Assembly: GCA_021775385.1 (NCBI GenBank)
Contig: JAJFHW010000037.1
Location: forward strand, 1 to 7,621
From: Hyphomicrobiales bacterium
Lineage (GTDB): Bacteria; Pseudomonadota; Alphaproteobacteria; Rhizobiales; HXMU1428-3
DNA length: 7,621 nucleotides
Direction of reading: 5' to 3'
Of this stretch, positions 5,177 through 7,621 are shown piece by piece. Each line of letters starts with the position of its first letter. Positions within the stretch are counted from its first letter, which is position 1. The notes beneath the pieces were generated by a model, which saw only the letters and a program-made list of their open reading frames with translations, ran no database searches and had not been told where the DNA came from. Position numbers and translations under genes: made by a program.

Positions 5177-5637
5177 GACTGACCTCCTGCCTGTAACCCA
5201 ATAAATTGAGTGGAGATCATAGTCATAACTTTTATGTTGTCTTGATTTGTCGCTTCAATAAAAAAATCGATAATGCCCATATGGGGCTTAGATTGAGAGA
5301 CGCGTTTTGAAAGAACCTTATAGCGAACAGACAAGCGATCATCAGGAAAAAACGGCGCTAACCAATGCGCTTCTTTCACACCAGGAGAGCCGTAATTTAT
5401 CGTATTGGTTAAAAGCTGCTCAACCATTTGCTTGATGAGTAAAGCCCCCGTCTGCCAGCCTGAACTTGCCAAACCACCAAGCAGTGAAGCCTTGCCAGCA
5501 GCTTCGTCTAAATGCATAGGTTGCGGATCATAAAGAGAAGCAAAGGAAATGATTTGATCTTTTGTTGAAGAAAACTCACCAATAGAATGCCAGTTTTCAT
5601 CAACCGTAAAATCTTCAAAATAGATAAGAGTGTTCAT
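5173..5637 (-). CDS. MaoC-like hot-dog dehydratase (first of a tandem pair)
   Basis: This is a 154-residue MaoC-type single hot-dog protein, paralogous to the gene directly downstream. The Asp-x4-His dyad is intact as Asp37/His42 in YDPQPMHLDE. LASSGWQ (56-62) sits at exactly the same spacing as in the partner (constant offset of three residues). The C-terminal strands are more divergent. I choose the ATG at 5637, whose protein starts MNTLIYFEDF like typical family members. The frame continues to a TTG at 5685, but the extra 16 residues resemble no family sequence. A weak GGAA precedes the ATG. It ends in an ATGA overlap with its partner. Two coupled paralogs with intact sites suggest either a heterodimer or two related hydratases of different chain-length preference. 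The 136-bp gap upstream may hold its promoter. Confidence 0.86.
   Translation of the reverse strand: MNTLIYFEDFTVDENWHSIGEFSSTKDQIISFASLYDPQPMHLDEAAGKASLLGGLASSGWQTGALLIKQMVEQLLTNTINYGSPGVKEAHWLAPFFPDDRLSVRYKVLSKRVSQSKPHMGIIDFFIEATNQDNIKVMTMISTQFIGLQAGGQS
5182..5188 (-). promoter_or_regulatory. Near-perfect Shine-Dalgarno inside the upstream gene, with ATGA overlap
   Basis: The minus strand reads AGGAGGT, five bases before the ATG of the second MaoC gene. The site lies in the final codons of the first MaoC gene, and ATG and TGA share bases at 5173-5176. This fixes the start of the second gene and predicts linked, possibly balanced, translation of the two proteins. Confidence 0.7.
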
Positions 5638-5718
5638 ATTTTCCAACCAATTATTTTGATGAAGGATATTTGATAAGAATAACAAAGGTCGAATGATAAT
5701 AAATTGATCTAACTCATC

Positions 5719-5737
5719 ATAGGATAATAATAGGATA
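5719..5737. repeat. Tandem 8-bp direct repeat, 11-bp period, upstream of the MaoC pair
   Basis: ATAGGATA occurs at 5719-5726 and again at 5730-5737, separated by ATA. An 11-bp period places both copies on the same face of the helix, as in some operators. On the minus strand a TATGAT -10-like box (5721-5716) overlaps the first copy, about 80 nt before the MaoC start. The region is A+T-rich, so chance is possible. Confidence 0.35.
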
Positions 5738-5773
5738 GAATTGTGGACAATAAAATTAATGAAGAACAGCAGT

Positions 5774-6619
5774 CTAACTGTCTTCTTCTCTAAGGGCGCG
5801 GCGCTTTAATTCTTTATCTCGCTCACTCATTTGTGAATTATTTCTCCCACCTAAATTGTTTGGAGAAGGTAATGTTCGAGCAGGGCGCTCATCACCAATT
5901 GGTTCCGCTAAACTAGCCGTCTTCCCCTCAGCCCTGCCAATAAGAAAAGCTCCCAAATTGCGATTGTTTGATTTGTTAGCTTTAGGCTCTTTCTCAGGCA
6001 GTTTAAATCTCTGTTGTGCTTCGGTCAGAACATAGCTTTTTTTATCAAAAGGCTCGGAGTTTTCAGCTTCTTCTCGTTTTGATTTTGCCATAGACGAACT
6101 GTGAGAAGGCTCAGTATTTCCAAGAGACTTGTTTCGTAGCTGAATGGCAGCATGCAATTTACTGTTGATCCCGTTTATTATCCCATCTCGAAAAGATAAA
6201 TAATAAACTCGCCCTAAATGTGTCACTTCTTTTGACCGCCTGATGATGAACTTCTCAAGAGATTGAGAAAGCCAAAGCGCAAAATACACATCACTTTCCA
6301 AACCAAAATAACGGCACTCAGATTGATGCTCCTCGCTCTTAGGTACATGAAAGGCAAGAGTGTCGGTATATTCGGCAATGAGGAATGCAAGCGCATCATG
6401 GATCTGAGCACTTTCTTTATTTTTGCCTGTTGAGTTGAGTTGAGAAAATCCATCATAAGAAAGGTCAAGTGCTCTTAGATCTAATTGATATTTATCCAGC
6501 AACTCTCGCGCCTTTTCAGCCGCCGCCACGGCCTCACCCTCAGTAGCCGCACTGTCTTCAGCTTTGGCCATGAGTGCTTTTATTTTCTTTGCGATTTTAC
6601 TTTTATCAAAATCTGACAT
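5774..6619 (-). CDS. DUF2786 domain-containing protein
   Basis: This is a 281-residue protein of unknown function. Residues 8-47 match the DUF2786 helical-hairpin pattern: a KIKALMAKAEDSAATEGEA start, then AAAEKARELLDKYQLDL. A middle region of about 75-170 looks folded (IHDALAFLIAEYTDTLAFHV; YFALWLSQSLEKFIIRRS; RVYYLSFRDGIINGI), as seen after DUF2786 in other proteins. From about 170 to the end it is rich in Ser, Lys, Glu and Asn with little hydrophobicity, so probably disordered. No membrane segment or signal peptide is seen. The ATG at 6619 has only a poor ribosome site. A TATAAC box on the minus strand (6651-6646) could be its -10. DUF2786 proteins occur in phage, plasmid and chromosomal settings, but no partner gene here hints at a role. 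Confidence 0.75.
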   Translation of the reverse strand: MSDFDKSKIAKKIKALMAKAEDSAATEGEAVAAAEKARELLDKYQLDLRALDLSYDGFSQLNSTGKNKESAQIHDALAFLIAEYTDTLAFHVPKSEEHQSECRYFGLESDVYFALWLSQSLEKFIIRRSKEVTHLGRVYYLSFRDGIINGINSKLHAAIQLRNKSLGNTEPSHSSSMAKSKREEAENSEPFDKKSYVLTEAQQRFKLPEKEPKANKSNNRNLGAFLIGRAEGKTASLAEPIGDERPARTLPSPNNLGGRNNSQMSERDKELKRRALREEDS

Positions 6620-6707
6620 ACAGCTAACGCCTAAATATTCTACCAGTTATACTAGCATAAACATGAGAGATTAAGTTGTGTAGACAAATTTGCTGAATAA
6701 AAGAAAA

Positions 6708-7082
6708 CTAATTATAAGTTTCTAGAATATGCCCAAAGCGGAGTAAGTTCCCATCAGGGTCGATAATGTTTAATTCACAAACACCCCATTCTTTGTCTTC
6801 AGCCTTAATAAATCTGGGAATACCTTCTTGAGGTAACGCAAGAGCTTCATATTCTTTTGAGAGAACATTCGCGTTTTCAATCCTAAAAAAAACGCCATGG
6901 ACTGAAGCCTCTGCTATGTGTTCAGGAAATCTAAAAAAGTGTAACTCTATCTTGTCTTGATATAAAATTAAGTAGCCTTGCTCAGGATACTCACACTGGG
7001 CTTCAAACCCAAGTTTAAAATAAAAAGATTTTGTTCTCTCAAAATCAGAACTAGGAAAAATAGGGCAGGCACTTTGAAACAT
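6708..7082 (-). CDS. VOC-family protein, bleomycin-resistance (Ble)-like
   Basis: This is a 124-residue protein, the length of small antibiotic-binding VOC proteins. It opens with PIFPSSDFERTKSFYFKLGF (residues 7-26), the same pattern as Ble proteins ('PSRDFDSTAAFYERLGF' in the Tn5 type). IELHFFRFP (45-53) follows at the usual place, and it ends with EWGVCELNIIDPDGNLLRFGH (98-118), the Ble-like EWG...DPDG block. Ble proteins are dimers that bind bleomycin-type drugs without catalysis. Chromosomal relatives often have other or unknown ligands, so resistance is not proven. The ATG at 7082 is preceded by AAGGTAAC at suitable spacing. It lies alone between the TrmH-family and DUF2786 genes, with A+T-rich gaps on both sides, so it is probably a single-gene unit. 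No mobile-element remnants were seen. Confidence 0.85.
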   Translation of the reverse strand: MFQSACPIFPSSDFERTKSFYFKLGFEAQCEYPEQGYLILYQDKIELHFFRFPEHIAEASVHGVFFRIENANVLSKEYEALALPQEGIPRFIKAEDKEWGVCELNIIDPDGNLLRFGHILETYN

Positions 7083-7111
7083 TGTTTTTGTTACCTTGTA
7101 TTTTGATGCAT

Positions 7112-7140
7112 TATTTAAAAATCGACATCAATAATAACAA
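7112..7140 (-). promoter_or_regulatory. Candidate promoter of the Ble-like gene (weak)
   Basis: On the minus strand TTGTTA (7140-7135) and TAAATA (7117-7112) are 17 nt apart. The -35 box matches four of six consensus bases and the -10 box three. The gap 7083-7198 is very A+T-rich, so such matches are easy to find. Confidence 0.22.
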
Positions 7141-7148
7141 ATTAATGG

Positions 7149-7182
7149 ATAGAAATTTGGCGAAAAATAAATATAGAAATTT
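7149..7182. repeat. 10-bp direct repeat ATAGAAATTT, two copies
   Basis: ATAGAAATTT occurs at 7149-7158 and 7173-7182, 24 bp start to start, in the A+T-rich gap between the TrmH-family stop and the Ble-like promoter region. It may be regulatory or simply low complexity. Confidence 0.3.
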
Positions 7183-7198
7183 ATAACTAAGATTTTAT

Positions 7199-7621
7199 TT
7201 AGCGGCGTTTATTCGCGCGCTTAAACTTACTTTGGTATTCACGTCGTTGTTTCGTAATTTCATACAAAACGATTCCGGATGTTGTCCCCAAATTAAGACT
7301 TTCAATCATTCCAAACATAGGTATCCCGACACACATTTCACTATGTTCGATGGCTAGTTCGCTAATCCCCTTCACTTCATTTCCAAACCATACGGCTAGT
7401 TTGGTATATTCAGTGTAATCAGCTTCATGCAAGATTTCATTTCTTTGCCCCTTGATATGAGGAGAGGTAACAATAGAGATAAATCTATTTTTATTGAGAT
7501 GTTCAATGCAATCTTCAGTACTATCAAAACGCTTAACAAAACTCCATTTGATGGCAGATACAGAAGTTTTGGAAAGTGAGCGTCTTTCTCTCATATCTTG
7601 CCAATCGTCTGGCAGAGATTT
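7199..7621 (-). CDS. TrmH/SpoU-family RNA 2'-O-ribose methyltransferase, C-terminal part (5' end outside window)
   Basis: This is a SPOUT-class enzyme that methylates a ribose 2'-OH in tRNA or rRNA with S-adenosylmethionine. The frame is open to the window edge, so 140 residues are visible and the start lies beyond. The ATG at 7594 is internal: the reading continues upstream as KSLPDDWQD. The SAM-binding knot motifs are clear: LAVWFGNEVKGIS (the GxExxG motif 2) and then IPMFGMIESLNLGTTSGIVLYEI (motif 3, with the conserved Asn in SLN). Order and spacing resemble E. coli TrmH (LMGQEKTGI...IPMIGMVQSLNVSVASALILYE). The N-terminal motif 1 with its catalytic Arg is outside the window, so activity cannot be checked. 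The protein ends soon after the knot with a short basic tail and lacks the longer C-terminal extension of E. coli TrmH. The specific substrate (Gm18 or another) is unknown. Confidence 0.9.
   Translation of the reverse strand, partial: KSLPDDWQDMRERRSLSKTSVSAIKWSFVKRFDSTEDCIEHLNKNRFISIVTSPHIKGQRNEILHEADYTEYTKLAVWFGNEVKGISELAIEHSEMCVGIPMFGMIESLNLGTTSGIVLYEITKQRREYQSKFKRANKRR

Noticed and set aside
5638..5685. N-terminal extension of the first MaoC gene to a TTG
   Set aside because: The extra 16 residues do not fit the family, and the MNTLIYFEDF start does.
1..7621. CRISPR array, transposase, integrase, toxin-antitoxin or phage-defence system
   Set aside because: No regularly spaced repeats and no proteins of these families were seen; the only repeat elements are the short intergenic ones listed.

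Overview
The window looks like chromosomal DNA of an alphaproteobacterium of modest G+C content. The evidence is the coding style, a HemF-type oxygen-dependent heme gene, MaoC proteins carrying the 'YDPxPxHLDE' motif common in that class, and an intergenic palindrome resembling the ATCCCGGG...CCCGGGAT repeats scattered through many alphaproteobacterial genomes. The genus cannot be fixed from the sequence. No rRNA, tRNA, CRISPR, transposase or phage structural gene was seen.

Left block, plus strand (1-4398): the 3' half of hemF, then apt (adenine phosphoribosyltransferase), a UPF0178/YaiI protein, an SRPBCC-fold protein, mtnA (methylthioribose-1-phosphate isomerase) and a FucA-like class II aldolase. 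The last three are tightly packed (18 nt gap, then an 11 nt overlap) and look like one operon with its own promoter near 1978-2007. mtnA plus a FucA-like aldolase matches the 'DHAP shunt' for 5'-methylthioadenosine and 5'-deoxyadenosine by-products. In that route the sugar phosphate is isomerised and then cleaved to DHAP and an aldehyde. apt would recover the adenine released at the first step. The phosphorylase or nucleosidase/kinase that feeds the route is not in the window.

Middle (4399-4681): a non-coding zone of about 280 bp between convergent blocks, holding several hairpins, at least one of terminator type.

Right block, minus strand (7621-4682): the 3' part of a TrmH/SpoU 2'-O-methyltransferase gene, a bleomycin-resistance-like VOC protein, a DUF2786 protein with a disordered tail, and two tandem MaoC hot-dog proteins joined by an ATGA overlap with a near-perfect Shine-Dalgarno. 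This block appears more A+T-rich and looks more accessory than the left block.

The intergenic gaps hold the most structure: a 14-bp stem upstream of apt, a 184-bp element with 44-bp inverted ends between apt and yaiI that may supply part of the yaiI promoter, and a terminator whose last bases form the -35 box of the next promoter.
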